A stretch of DNA of 64,000 bases from Roseiarcus sp963753135 (lineage in GTDB: Bacteria; Pseudomonadota; Alphaproteobacteria; Rhizobiales; Beijerinckiaceae): NCBI GenBank assembly GCA_963753135.1, contig CAVWBA010000020.1, forward strand, positions 1 to 64,000, read 5' to 3'. The position numbers were made by a program, and so were the translations under genes. Positions 15,567 through 25,800 of this stretch are shown piece after piece; position 1 is the first letter of the stretch; every line of letters starts with the position of its first letter. Below the pieces are notes generated by a model. It was not told the DNA's origin. It ran no database searches and saw only the letters and a list, made by a program, of their open reading frames with translations.

Positions 15567-18155
15567 GTGGCATTCCTTCGCCGCAACAATAACGCTAAAC
15601 CTGATTACACCGCGCTCCAGGTCCAGACGTCGACCTCCATCTTGCCGATCCCAATTGTTTGGGGGCAGAATAAGGTCTCGCCGAATCTCATCTGGTACGC
15701 CAACTTCCGTGCGGTCCCGGGAGGAAGCGGCAAGGGCATTGGTGGCAAGGGCGGCGCGTTCGGGGGCAGCGCGGCCGCGTCCACGGATTACACCTACTAC
15801 GCTGACCTCATAATGGCCCTCTGTGAGGGGCCGCTATCGCCTCTCGGACCGTACGCCAACGGAATCGGATGGATCTGGAAGGATTTATCGGTCTACCTTC
15901 AGTTCGAATTGGGCTTGGGCTCTGCGCCTGGCGAAACACCGCAGCCCGTATGGTCATATCTCGAGGAAACTGCGCCGTGGAACGCGCTCGCCTATCAAGG
16001 CACTGCCTATCTGTGGGGCGCCGGTTACAATCTCGGCGACAGCGCCGCGATCGGCAACCACAATGTTGAGGTCTATGGGCCGCTCGCCGGAACGGGCGTT
16101 AATGGGATCGATGCCGATCCGGCACTGGTGATTCAAGACTTCCTGATCAATGCCCAGTATGGGGCAGGGTTCAATCCCGCCTCGATCGATTCCGGGTCGC
16201 TATTCACCAACCCAGATTCGTTCCAGAATTATTGCCGATCGATGGGGTTCGCTTTCTCGCCGGCCTTGGTGAGTCAGGAGCAGGCATCGAGCATCCTGAC
16301 CCGCTGGCTGCAACTCTTCAATTGCGCTGCGGTATGGAGTGGAGGTCTTCTCAAGTTCATCCCCTATGGGGACACCGCGATTAGTCAGGGCTCGGCATCG
16401 ACACAATCGACGCAGCTATCAGTGCCTATCCCAATTCAGGCTTCGTCGGGCGCGACGATCCCGGCCTTTGTCACCGTGGCGAGCGAGGCCGCCTTTGTAT
16501 CCGATGGCGGTGTTGTCTATGCCTTCTCGAATTTAGAGTTTGCCTTCATTGGCGCTGCCATCCCGACCGCAGCCCAAACATATGGCATGGTCGTTCCTGG
16601 CACTTACATTTTCGCTGTTCCCGACGAGGGAAAGCCGATCGTCATTACCTACACGGCGCAGGCGATTGGTGGTTACACGCCTGATCTGACGCCGGTCTAT
16701 GAGCTAACCGATTCAGATTTCATCGACGAGAAAGGCAACAAGGATCCGGTTCAGGTCGAGCGGGTCGATGTCTTCTCGCTGCCGACAATTCAGCGCGTCG
16801 AGGTTCTGAGTCGAGGAAACGAATATAGTGCGCTCCCGGTCGAGGCGCGCGACCAAAGTCAAATCGAGATCTTTGGGCCGCGTGTTGGATCGACGATCCA
16901 GGGGCATGAGATCTGCGACGAGTTCGTGATCGGGCCACTGGTGGCGCAGACGATCTTGCAGCGCGAGCTCTATGTTCGCACGAAGTTCACATTTAAGCTG
17001 TCCTGGGAATATTGCCTTCTCGATCCCATGGATATCGTGTCGCTGACCGATACGAACCTTGGTCTGTCGAATTATCTGGTTCGCGTCATTCAGATCGAGG
17101 AAGACGACAAAGGCCTGCTTTCGTTCACCTGTGAGGAACTCGTCGCCGGCGTCTCCAATCCGGCCTTTAATCCGAGCGCGTCGTCAACAGGGTTCCAGCC
17201 TAATTGGGGTGTTCCCGCCGTTCTGGTCAATACTCCGCTGATCTATCAGCCACCGTCGGCGCTGACCGGTGGCGTCGAACAAATATGGCTCGGCGCCTCC
17301 GGCATAAATGCTGGCGGGGGCCAGGTTGGAAATACTCAGGGTGCGCAGTGGGGAGGGGCAAACGTCTATGCTTCGGTCGACGACGTCACCTATGCCCAGA
17401 TTGGAGTTATTACGGCGCCTTTGCGCCAGGGATTCCTGACCTCGAGCCTCGCGGCCGCGGCGGGCTGGGACCCAGTCAACACTTTGGCCGTCAACCTTGC
17501 CCAGAGCGTCCAGCCCGGCACGGCCGCGTTGAATGGAACGAGTCAGGCCGCGGCGCAGACGGGCGCGACGTTGTCGCTGGTCGACCAAGAATTGCTGGCC
17601 TACGAGGTTGCGTCGCCCACAGGCGGCCTGGCCTACAATCTGACAGGCCTGGCTCGAGGGTTGAGCGGTTCTAGTCCGACGTTTCATTCTTCGGGGGCGC
17701 CGTTCGCTCGGCTTGATGGCGCCGTGCTCCGGTTCGATGTGCCTGCGAATTTTCAGGGTCAAACGGTCTGGTTTAAATTCCAGAGCTTCAACATCTTGGG
17801 AGGTGGGACGCAGGATCTTTCGACCTGCGTCGCCTACCAGTTCAATGTCACCGCGCCACCGACGGCGCATCCGATCGCGACGCAGATCGAGAGCGGCTTC
17901 CCGCTCGATCTCGGGCAGGTCATCTCGGCGCCGACGGTATCCGATGATTTCGGGCATGTTGCATCTGATACGGTGGTCGACATCATTGATCTTGGCGCCG
18001 TCGCGGTGACGGTGACGCATCCGATCGCGGTACAGCTCTTGAGCGCCACGCCCGTCGATTGCGGCCTAACGACAGGCGCGCTGACGCTATCCGACGATTT
18101 CGGGTCAACCAATGACGCAGTTGTGGACATCATCAATCTGGGGACTGTTCCTTGA
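15567..18155 (+). CDS. Tail tip / host specificity protein (megatron-like, without TIM barrel)
   Basis: This 862-residue protein begins with GTG 15567 four bases after the peptidase. The N-terminus (PIPIVWGQNKVSPNLIWY) and the middle part (PVQVERVDVFSLPTIQRVEV; WEYCLLDPMDIVSLTD) match phage tail-tip proteins of the GTA gp15/lambda J type. Residues about 285-375 hold the beta module seen in the connector and tail proteins, here DGGVVYAFSN and DEGKPIVITYTA. The GTA-type TIM barrel is absent; it is found in the 10436-12949 gene instead. Two short repeats (ATQIESGFPLDLGQV and AVQLLSATPVDCGLT, each with SDDFG) end the protein. Confidence 0.8.
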   Translation: MAFLRRNNNAKPDYTALQVQTSTSILPIPIVWGQNKVSPNLIWYANFRAVPGGSGKGIGGKGGAFGGSAAASTDYTYYADLIMALCEGPLSPLGPYANGIGWIWKDLSVYLQFELGLGSAPGETPQPVWSYLEETAPWNALAYQGTAYLWGAGYNLGDSAAIGNHNVEVYGPLAGTGVNGIDADPALVIQDFLINAQYGAGFNPASIDSGSLFTNPDSFQNYCRSMGFAFSPALVSQEQASSILTRWLQLFNCAAVWSGGLLKFIPYGDTAISQGSASTQSTQLSVPIPIQASSGATIPAFVTVASEAAFVSDGGVVYAFSNLEFAFIGAAIPTAAQTYGMVVPGTYIFAVPDEGKPIVITYTAQAIGGYTPDLTPVYELTDSDFIDEKGNKDPVQVERVDVFSLPTIQRVEVLSRGNEYSALPVEARDQSQIEIFGPRVGSTIQGHEICDEFVIGPLVAQTILQRELYVRTKFTFKLSWEYCLLDPMDIVSLTDTNLGLSNYLVRVIQIEEDDKGLLSFTCEELVAGVSNPAFNPSASSTGFQPNWGVPAVLVNTPLIYQPPSALTGGVEQIWLGASGINAGGGQVGNTQGAQWGGANVYASVDDVTYAQIGVITAPLRQGFLTSSLAAAAGWDPVNTLAVNLAQSVQPGTAALNGTSQAAAQTGATLSLVDQELLAYEVASPTGGLAYNLTGLARGLSGSSPTFHSSGAPFARLDGAVLRFDVPANFQGQTVWFKFQSFNILGGGTQDLSTCVAYQFNVTAPPTAHPIATQIESGFPLDLGQVISAPTVSDDFGHVASDTVVDIIDLGAVAVTVTHPIAVQLLSATPVDCGLTTGALTLSDDFGSTNDAVVDIINLGTVP

Positions 18156-18314
18156 GGTTCATTGTTCCGCCGCCAATTTCGTTTGGGGCGGGATCCTGCC
18201 GTGCGGGTTCAACGCGGCCGCTGCGCTCAGCTTCGGTATCGGTTGGGGCCTGGAGGACTTGGTCAAACTACGACCTGGGGTACGGGGTCGTCATAACAAT
18301 TGTGAGTAGGCTAA

Positions 18315-19169
18315 ATGAGCGAGCAGCTTCAACTTCGACGCGGTACGGCAACGCAGGTCGCAGCCTTTACAGGCGCGCAGGGCGAAGTCGTCTTCGATAC
18401 GACCAACAATCGGCTGGTCGCCAACGATGGCGTCACAGTAGGAGGCAACCCCGCGGCTAAACTCTCCGAAGTCATAACTAACTCGCGCACTTCGGCGGCG
18501 GATGCCGCCTATACCGTGCTGGCGACCGACCGCATGATCGCCTACACAGGGCTTACCGCCTCCCGCGTTGTCACTTTGCCGGCATCGAGCGCGTACCCCA
18601 CCGGAACACGCCTTCTGATCGTAGACGAGACCGGGAACTGCTCCCTCACCAAGACACTCACGGTCAACGCGGTCGGGACGGACACAATCGACGGTGCGAC
18701 CTCCGCCGTCATTAATCAGGCCTTTGGCTTCATTGGTCTGGAGAGCAGTGGCGCTGGCCAGTGGACCATAATTGACCAGGGATTCATAACCGCGACCATC
18801 AATCTTGCCGCCGCCGCGCATGGCGCCAATGTCCAGGTGCAGGTCATTGAGCAGACAGTCACCCTCTCGGGCGCTTCTACCAACGCTTCGGTACCGATCC
18901 CGGCCAACTGCATCGTCCTGGCAGTTGGCGCTCGTGTTCTGACAACGATCACCGGCGCCACCTCGTATGAAATCGGCGTTTCGGGGAATCTTTCGCAGTT
19001 CGGTTCGCTGCTCTCAATCTCAGCTGGGTCATCAAACTTCGGCCTGATTGGTCCGACCGCCTTCTACGCGAATACGACGATCATCATTACTGCCGCTGGC
19101 GGTTCGTTCGCTGGCGGCCAAGTCAGACTATCGATTTCCATTCTTCTCGCAAATCCTTCCGCCGCTTAG
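18315..19169 (+). CDS. Tail fibre protein with Mtd-like N-terminal domain
   Basis: This 284-residue protein begins QLQLRRGTATQVAAFTGAQG, the N-terminal domain found in major tropism determinants and other phage fibre proteins that attaches them to the virion. The rest is a Thr/Ala/Ser-rich beta protein of the kind that contacts receptors. No diversity-generating reverse transcriptase is visible in the window. It is separated from the tail-tip gene by 159 bases with no gene. Confidence 0.75.
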   Translation: MSEQLQLRRGTATQVAAFTGAQGEVVFDTTNNRLVANDGVTVGGNPAAKLSEVITNSRTSAADAAYTVLATDRMIAYTGLTASRVVTLPASSAYPTGTRLLIVDETGNCSLTKTLTVNAVGTDTIDGATSAVINQAFGFIGLESSGAGQWTIIDQGFITATINLAAAAHGANVQVQVIEQTVTLSGASTNASVPIPANCIVLAVGARVLTTITGATSYEIGVSGNLSQFGSLLSISAGSSNFGLIGPTAFYANTTIIITAAGGSFAGGQVRLSISILLANPSAA

Positions 19170-19180
19170 CGGCTTTCTCT
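19161..19180 (+). terminator. Possible weak intrinsic terminator after the fibre gene
   Basis: GCCGC-TTA-GCGGC forms a short five-pair stem overlapping the fibre stop codon, followed by TTTCTCTTT. The stem is short and the T run interrupted, so activity is uncertain. Confidence 0.3.
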
Positions 19181-19197
19181 TTCCAATAGGGTCGGAC

Positions 19198-20352
19198 ATG
19201 AAGCGCATCCTTCTGGGCGCCGCGGCCACGGCTGCCCTGCTGATTGACGTGCCCGCGCGGGCGCAAACCTATCAGGACTCTGGCGGCACCTACGTCCGCG
19301 GCGTCGTGCCCATCACACCCGGCGTAGGGCCGCTGTTCACGAACTCGAACCCGGGCAAGATTTCTGGCACGTTCTCGGCGTCACTCGGCGGCTTTCAGCC
19401 GACGCCCGCGTATTCGCAGCTCTCCGTCGGGGCGACCTCATCGCGCGTCGCGCTTCCGAGCGGAACGGTGGTCATCGTCTACAATACAGGCGCGAACGCC
19501 GCCTATGCGACGCTAGGCAATTCGAGCGTCACCGCGACAGTGAGCAACGACGTCATTCCGGCCGGCGGCTGGATGGCATTCACCGTTGGCTCGAACGCAT
19601 TTCTTGCCGCCATTGAGTCAGCGGGAACGACCTCGCTCAACATATCCGGCGGCTCAGGCTTGCCAACCGGCGCTAGCGGAGGCGCCGGTGGCGGAGGTGG
19701 CGGCGGCTCAAACGCTTCCGTCGGCTCGACCGGTTCCGCCGCTCCTGGCTCGGCGACGTACGACGGCATGCTGATCAGCGGCGGCAACATGGTCGGCGCG
19801 TCCGGGTCAGCATGGGGCTCTGCGCCGACGGGTCTGAACGTGCTTGGAGTCAACGCCAACGTTCTTTCATCCGCTCTGCCCACGGGCGCCGCTACGGCGG
19901 CCAATCAGGAAGTAACTGCGGCCGGTACGAGCGCAACCAGCGCTCAGGCCGTGCAGGGCGTTACGGGCGGCGTACCTATGCCGACCAATAGCGCAAACAC
20001 CGGCGGAAGTCCGACTAGCATCATTCAGGCCGGCGCTTCGGTTCCGATCAACATCTCGACATCGACCACCACCCAGCTCGTGGCTGCGGTCGCAAGCAGG
20101 GCGATTTATGTCACGGCCTGGGACGTAATCGCCGCCGGCACAACCAATTTTACTTTTGAATATGGGACCGGATCGAATTGCGCCAGCGGGACCACGCCGC
20201 TGACCGGCGCTTACAGTCTTGTCGCGCAATTTGGCGCCGCAAAGGGAAGCGGCCTGGGTCCCGTCCTTGTCGTCCCCGCGGGCAACGCACTGTGTGCCGT
20301 TAGTTCCGCCGCAGTCCAGGTTAGCGGCAGCCTCGCCTACACCCAATTCTAG
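19198..20352 (+). CDS. Exported glycine/serine-rich protein of unknown function
   Basis: This 384-residue protein starts at ATG 19198, where a basic N-terminus, a hydrophobic core (LLGAAATAALLIDV) and PARAQ form a signal peptide cut near residue 25. The mature part is Ala/Gly/Ser/Thr-rich with a nine-residue glycine-dominated linker around residue 163, and a beta-like C-terminus containing two cysteines. A signal peptide is unexpected for a virion fibre; it may be a fibre homologue annotated beside the tail, or a lysogenic conversion factor. It ends three bases before an IS630 element. Confidence 0.65.
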   Translation: MKRILLGAAATAALLIDVPARAQTYQDSGGTYVRGVVPITPGVGPLFTNSNPGKISGTFSASLGGFQPTPAYSQLSVGATSSRVALPSGTVVIVYNTGANAAYATLGNSSVTATVSNDVIPAGGWMAFTVGSNAFLAAIESAGTTSLNISGGSGLPTGASGGAGGGGGGGSNASVGSTGSAAPGSATYDGMLISGGNMVGASGSAWGSAPTGLNVLGVNANVLSSALPTGAATAANQEVTAAGTSATSAQAVQGVTGGVPMPTNSANTGGSPTSIIQAGASVPINISTSTTTQLVAAVASRAIYVTAWDVIAAGTTNFTFEYGTGSNCASGTTPLTGAYSLVAQFGAAKGSGLGPVLVVPAGNALCAVSSAAVQVSGSLAYTQF

Positions 20353-20354
20353 TC

Positions 20355-21411
20355 TAGAGCGTTCTGCTTTTAGGTCTGCGCATATCCTGCGTTCTTGATG
20401 TATGCGGCGCATTCGGCGGGCGGGTACTGGGCGAGGATTTTACCGCAGGCGTCGGAGATCGCTTCGTAGGTTGGCGCTTCCGCCTTTCGCAGCAGAGTTT
20501 TGAACTTGGCGAAGACCTGCTCGATGGGGTTGAGGTCGGGGGAGTATTTCGGCAGGAAGACGAGGCGTGCTCCGACATCCCGGATCGCCTTCCGCACCGC
20601 CCTTCCCTTGTGGGAGCCGAGATTGTCGAGGATCACGATGTCGCCCGGCTTCAGCGTCGGCACGAGGAACTGTTCGACATAGGCGTGGAAGCGCTCGCCG
20701 TTGATGGGTCCGTCGAACAGGCAGGGCGCGTCGATGCGGTCGTTGCGCAAGGCGGCGAGGAAAGTGGCGGTCTTCCACTTGCCCTGCGGGACCTTGTCAA
20801 CGAGCCGCTGGCCCCTTGGCGCCCAGCCGCGCACGCGGGTCATATTGGTCTTGGTCCAGGTTTCATCGATGAAGACGAGCCGCCCGGGATCGATGAGCCC
20901 CTGATAAGTTCGCCATCGTTTGCGGTGGCGACTTATGTCGGGGCGATCCTGCTCGCGTGCGACAAGGGTCTTTTTTTGACCGTGACGCCGATCCGGCGAA
21001 AGAAGCGGCTCATCATCGAGGTGTCGGCCTTGACCCCTCGCTCCGCCGACAGGCGATCGCACAGAGCCTGAAGCGTGACGTCCGATTTCTCGGCCCGCAC
21101 CGCCTCCAGAAAGTCCCGGTGCGGCATCAGCTTGGAGGCCCGATGGCCGCCATGTCCAACAGGCTCACGCGAGCCATCCCGTTCAACTCGCTCAAGCCAT
21201 TTGATCGCCACGGATTCGCTGATCTCGTAGCGCCGAGCCGCCGCGCGGCGGCTCATCTCCCCCCTTTTCACCGCATCAATCACGCGGTCACGCAAGTCTT
21301 GCGAATAAGCCTTTGCCATCTCCTCCTGGCCTCCGCCCAGCCAACAGGTTGAATCAAAATCTCGCTGATTCGGGAATCCGCTCCGATTCGACCCAAGCGC
21401 AGCGCGCTCTA
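20355..21411. mobile_element. IS630-family insertion sequence, TA-flanked
   Basis: The ends read TAGAGCGTTCTGCTTTT on the left and, reverse-complemented, TAGAGCGCGCTGCGCTT on the right, forming imperfect inverted repeats that include the duplicated TA target typical of IS630/Tc1-mariner elements. The 1057-base element carries one transposase in two frames on the minus strand. It lies immediately after the exported-protein gene and appears complete. Confidence 0.8.
20370..21319 (-). CDS. IS630-family transposase, two overlapping frames
   Basis: OrfA (start at 21319, MAKAYSQDLRDRVI) is the helix-turn-helix part. The DDE catalytic part, with VFIDETWTKTNM, VILDNLGSHKG and SPDLNPIEQVFAKFK, is in the -1 frame and ends at 20370. 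The frames overlap at a run of seven A residues on the coding strand near 20971-20977, where IS630 elements commonly make a fused OrfAB by programmed -1 frameshifting. The three acidic residues D, D and E are all present, so it may be active. Confidence 0.85.
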
Positions 21412-21616
21412 AGCGCTTCCTCGCGGCGTCGGGCCATATCGCGTCGACGGACCGGCTCCTCACGGCGCCTTATGGGCATTCTCGCCATGACAACTTGGCT
21501 TCGGCCCTATAGGCGAAGCGCACCGCCTTGCCGAGGTTTCACCCGCCTTCTTTGGCCCGACGATAGCCGACAAGGGCCAAGCCGGCGAAATCCGCCAGCA
21601 TCGAGTTAGGGACCGA

Positions 21617-22834
21617 ATGAAACGACTTTTCACGTTCTTGGCAACGTTCTCGCTCATCGAGACGATCGGCCGCCATCCGGTGATGGCCGGCGTGCTGATG
21701 CTGCTTGGCGTCGGCGGCGGCGCGGGCATCGCCAACCTGATCACGCCCTCGATCATTCCGCAGCGGGCGGCCTATTTCAATCAGAACCAGAACATCGGCA
21801 CGACAAGCAACGGGCTCACCCCCAATGGAGGAACTCCGGGGGCGATGTACCTCCCCACCGACGTTACCCGCTCATTCACCGTTTACATGGAGCTTGGCGT
21901 TGATGCGCAGTTGCCATATGCCGCCGCCGTCGAATCTCCGTTCGCTGGAGGCCTGCTGACAGGCAATGGCGCCCCTGGGCAGCCAACCTTTGGCCTTGCA
22001 AAAGCCCAATGGTACAATGCCCCCAGTCCGCCGTTCCTCTACTCGGCCAACGCCAGCGGAGGCGTAGGCGGCACCCTATACAACACGGGGTACTACCCCT
22101 TCACATTCACCGGTGGCGGTCCGTGCCAGCGCTATCCATCTGGCGTCTGGTATCCCAACCAGGTCGTCGAGATCACCGATCCAGGCTTCATGTGCTCGAA
22201 CGCGGCGACGGCCAGTCCTGCGACGATACCCAATGCGGGCGCGCAGCAGACCGGCGTGACGGCGACCTGCGCCGCGAGTTCAGTGTCGGGTCAGATGCTC
22301 GTGACGACGGTGCTCTCGGTATCTCCCGGCCTCACTCCAGGACAGACTTACGCGCTGAGCGGCTTCACGACCTCTGGTGGAACGTCGATCAACACGACGT
22401 TCACGGCAACTTCGATCTCAGGCAGCGGTCCTTACACCCTCGTTGGAACCGCAACGGGGACTTGCCCTACGATTTCCAGCACCGGCAGCGCGCTCAGCGG
22501 CACGGGATCGTCAACGATCAATTCTCCCACCATCTCGACCACCGCGCCGTTCAATTCTGGCGCTGGGGGCCAAAGCGGCATCACCATGAAGAACGGCCAG
22601 CACATTTGCATGGCCATCACCGAATATGGCGATGAGTTCGAACTTCCCCGGCGCCGCGGCGGTCGCGGCGGTCGACACCGCTGGCAACGCGCTTCCTGGC
22701 GCGCCGGCGCTTGTGCCGTGGCTCAATCAGGGAACAGCGAATTTCCAGGGCTATACGACGACTGGAGCGCAGCCCGAACTCACCGTGACCGGGCTCAACA
22801 CCTATTCGGGGACGTCATCGTGGGCAAGCTATAA
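21617..22834 (+). CDS. N-terminal part of a giant repeat-rich fibre-like protein
   Basis: From ATG 21617 (MKRLFTFLATFSLIETIG) the frame gives a membrane-like helix (residues 22-45), then a beta-rich segment containing FPFTFTGGGPCQRYPSGVWYP-like sequence. Homologous content ends near 22635; the remaining residues to 22834 are out-of-frame Arg-rich sequence. Removing one T from GAGTTCGAAC at 22634-22643 would join it to the following 1,900-residue frame, so these two are most likely a single gene of about 2,250 residues. Confidence 0.65.
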   Translation: MKRLFTFLATFSLIETIGRHPVMAGVLMLLGVGGGAGIANLITPSIIPQRAAYFNQNQNIGTTSNGLTPNGGTPGAMYLPTDVTRSFTVYMELGVDAQLPYAAAVESPFAGGLLTGNGAPGQPTFGLAKAQWYNAPSPPFLYSANASGGVGGTLYNTGYYPFTFTGGGPCQRYPSGVWYPNQVVEITDPGFMCSNAATASPATIPNAGAQQTGVTATCAASSVSGQMLVTTVLSVSPGLTPGQTYALSGFTTSGGTSINTTFTATSISGSGPYTLVGTATGTCPTISSTGSALSGTGSSTINSPTISTTAPFNSGAGGQSGITMKNGQHICMAITEYGDEFELPRRRGGRGGRHRWQRASWRAGACAVAQSGNSEFPGLYDDWSAARTHRDRAQHLFGDVIVGKL

Positions 22835-25800
22835 CGCGACAACCGGCTATGTGACCTTCACGACGACGACGTCGCCGGACTTCGTTCCGGGCTCCGAATT
22901 CACCGTTTCAGGCATGTCTCCGTCCGGCTTCAACCAGACCTATGTCGCGGTCGCGGGGACGAGCGGAACGACGATCGTCGGCAACCCGCTGAGCGGGCCG
23001 GCAGGAACGCTGCAGGCCAACAATCCTGGCGCAAGCATCGGCTCCGGCGGATCGCTGGTCTCTGTCATCCTGCCCGGAATGAAGGTGCTCGGAACGACGG
23101 GCAGCGTGGTCATCGGGCCTTATCAGCAGAACAGTTCCACCGGAACGGGCGGCGCCGGCACGTACAGCCTGACCGCGACCCAGGCGAGCTTCACCTTCAC
23201 CGGCTCGATCTCAGGAACGACGCTCACGCTTGGGAGCACGCCATTGCCGCTGCTCGTCCCAGGGGAGGCTTTGACCTCCTCGACGGGATCCGGGTTCTCG
23301 GCGACGAAGATCGTTGCCCTCCTTACGGGGAACGGCTCGAGCGGCAGCACCTATCAGGTTGATGTCTCCCAAACAGCTGCTTCGGGAACAATTACGGCAG
23401 CCGGGACAATCGGCTCCTCGGGCGCCCCGGCCAACATCTTCGCCTATGCAGGTTTCTACTATAGCGCCGCGCCGAGCAGCAATCCATCGGGTGGCGCAAT
23501 TACCGCATCGTCCCGCGCTGCGCTTGGTGATTTTATCACAGCATGGGGTGAAGCCGCCGGCACCAGTATTCCGCCGCTCCTTCCTGCCAAGAGCGGCTGG
23601 GGCGGCACAATTGGCAATATCGCTATGCTCTATGGCGCCCTGCCGCAGACAACCGGCGGCGTGCCCTCGACGACGGCGCTCGCCTCCCTCTGCAAGAAGA
23701 CAACCGACATTCAGAGTTTCGCAGTAGCGAACAGTTTGACGGTCAACTCGCTCTATCGCCTGAACGACATTGGCGTCTTCGGTGATTCGAGCGTCGCCGA
23801 CTTTACCGGGTCGATCTCGGGGACGTCGCTCACCGTCATCTCGACGCAGTTCGGCTCACTGCCGACTGTCGCGGCCGGCAGCCCGACCGTCGTCATATCC
23901 GGTCCAGGCATAACGGGCTGCCCGTCTTCCTGCCCAAAGATCCAGAGCGGCCCCATCTCTGGCGTCTACACCCTCAACGCGTCCGGCGGCACGGTCACGG
24001 CGGAGCCGATGAAGGCCGGCGCTTTCGCGCCCATGACGCCAGCGCAATCGAACACCCTCGGCGGCTATATCGACGCGGCTGGCAGCGTCCCGACGCTGCA
24101 TGTCCTGAGTTTGCCGACGACGCCCGCCAACGCGGCGGCCAATTTTACTGGATCGCTCGGCACGCAATTCACCGCATCGATAGCCAGCGGCACGAACCAG
24201 CTTGTTGTGACCGCGCCGACATCGGGAGGCGTCGCGCTTGGCCAGGGCATGACGGTCAACATCCCAGGCGGCACGCCGTCGATGGCGACGATCACCGGCA
24301 TTGGGACGGCCCTCGGCTATAACGGAACCTACACGCTCAGCGCGACCGTGACAGGCGCCGCGACCTCCGAGACGATGTTCGGCACAGGGACCATTCCGGG
24401 CCCGCCGACGGCTTTGTTCAACGTCGGCAGCATTACCGGAACGATCCGGCAGGGCATGTATGTGACCGACGGCGGCGCGAGTTTGACTGGTTCGCCGCTC
24501 CTCATCACCGGCGGCTCAGGATCGACCTGGACGGTTGCGGGCAACTATTACGGCTCGATCATCAACGACACGACAATGGTTGGCTCGCAGAGCGCCGTCG
24601 TACCTGGCGAATACATCTTGAACTCCGCCATTTCGAATCCGGTCAAGGTGCTCAGCTACCAGGGGGCTTGCACCATCACGGGGGCCATCAATGGCGGGCT
24701 TGGGTGCTATACCCTGTCTGCGAGCCCGAACGCATCGGGACTCGTCGGCTCGTCTGGGTCGTCCGCGACGCTGATCGGCACGACGATCTCAGATGGCGGC
24801 GCCATCGCGCCAGGGCCAGCGCTCACGATCAAAAACCAGGGCCCAGGCGTCACCTTCCCCGTTGATCCGACAACCATCTCGTGCTCGGCCTTCGGCTCCT
24901 GCACGGGAAGTGGGAAGCTGTGGCTGTCGGGAGCTTACGACGCGCCGACTCTCGGCGGTACGCCTTCGGAAATCCAAGTTCTCGTTTCCAACTCCGCAAA
25001 TGGAACACCACTAGCCGGCTGTACGCCATGCAATTGGGGAGCGCTCACGGGAACGATCTCTGGTGGCATCTGGTCCGGGACGATCTCCGGGATCCCCGCA
25101 GGAGGGCCATATTCCGTCTCCGTTCGCTCGTCGAACGGGACTGCCTACGCGACGCTACCAGATCCAGTGCGGGTTGGCATTCCGGTTGATTTCTACGGCC
25201 AAGGGCAAGTAGGCAACTGGTCTGGTCTACTCGGTGGAACCAACGTCAGCTTCTATCAAGGCCTATGGGGCCTGATCAGTCAACATTCTCTGTTCTCCGG
25301 CCCAGAGCCTTATACCAACGGCCCTGCGATCACTGGAAGTTTCACTCCTGCAGCGGCTACTTCCGTCGCCGGCGACCGATTTGGTATAAATGGGGCGGGC
25401 AGTCCCATCGCGGAAGGCCCGGCGACGCTCGAGCAGACTCTCACGAATGCCTTCGGGTGGCCATCGTCCGTGACCCTCATGGCACGCGATGGTGTCGGCA
25501 ATCTGGTCATGACAATGGGTGGCGTGGCGCAGACGCAGAGCATCGGGCTTGGCGACGGCTCGTCGACGACGTGGTGCTCGGCGGCGAAGTTCTGCTCCTC
25601 GGTGACGAGCTCAGGGCCGCTCTGGTTTAACGCCGCGTCGCTCACCGGCGCGACGCTCAATGGAGCTACGATATCGCAAGTCGGCAGCCTCTGGGAAGTG
25701 ACATTCCCTGCGACGACGGGCTTGCTCCGTGGGGCGTTGGCTCCGAATCTGGTGCTGACGGGCGCGGGCATCAACGCCGGGACGACGCTATCCTATTGCG

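Noticed and set aside
17184..18020. 278-residue minus-strand open frame opposite the tail-tip gene
   Set aside because: Arg-rich shadow of a GC-rich coding region; all phage structural genes run on the plus strand.
18315..19169. Diversity-generating retroelement target (Mtd-like fibre)
   Set aside because: The N-terminal domain resembles Mtd, but no reverse transcriptase, template repeat or variable C-type lectin domain is visible in the window.
20933..21062. IS630 transposase frame overlap as a pseudogene
   Set aside because: The overlap sits at a run of seven A residues, as in functional IS630 elements that use programmed frameshifting; the catalytic residues are intact.
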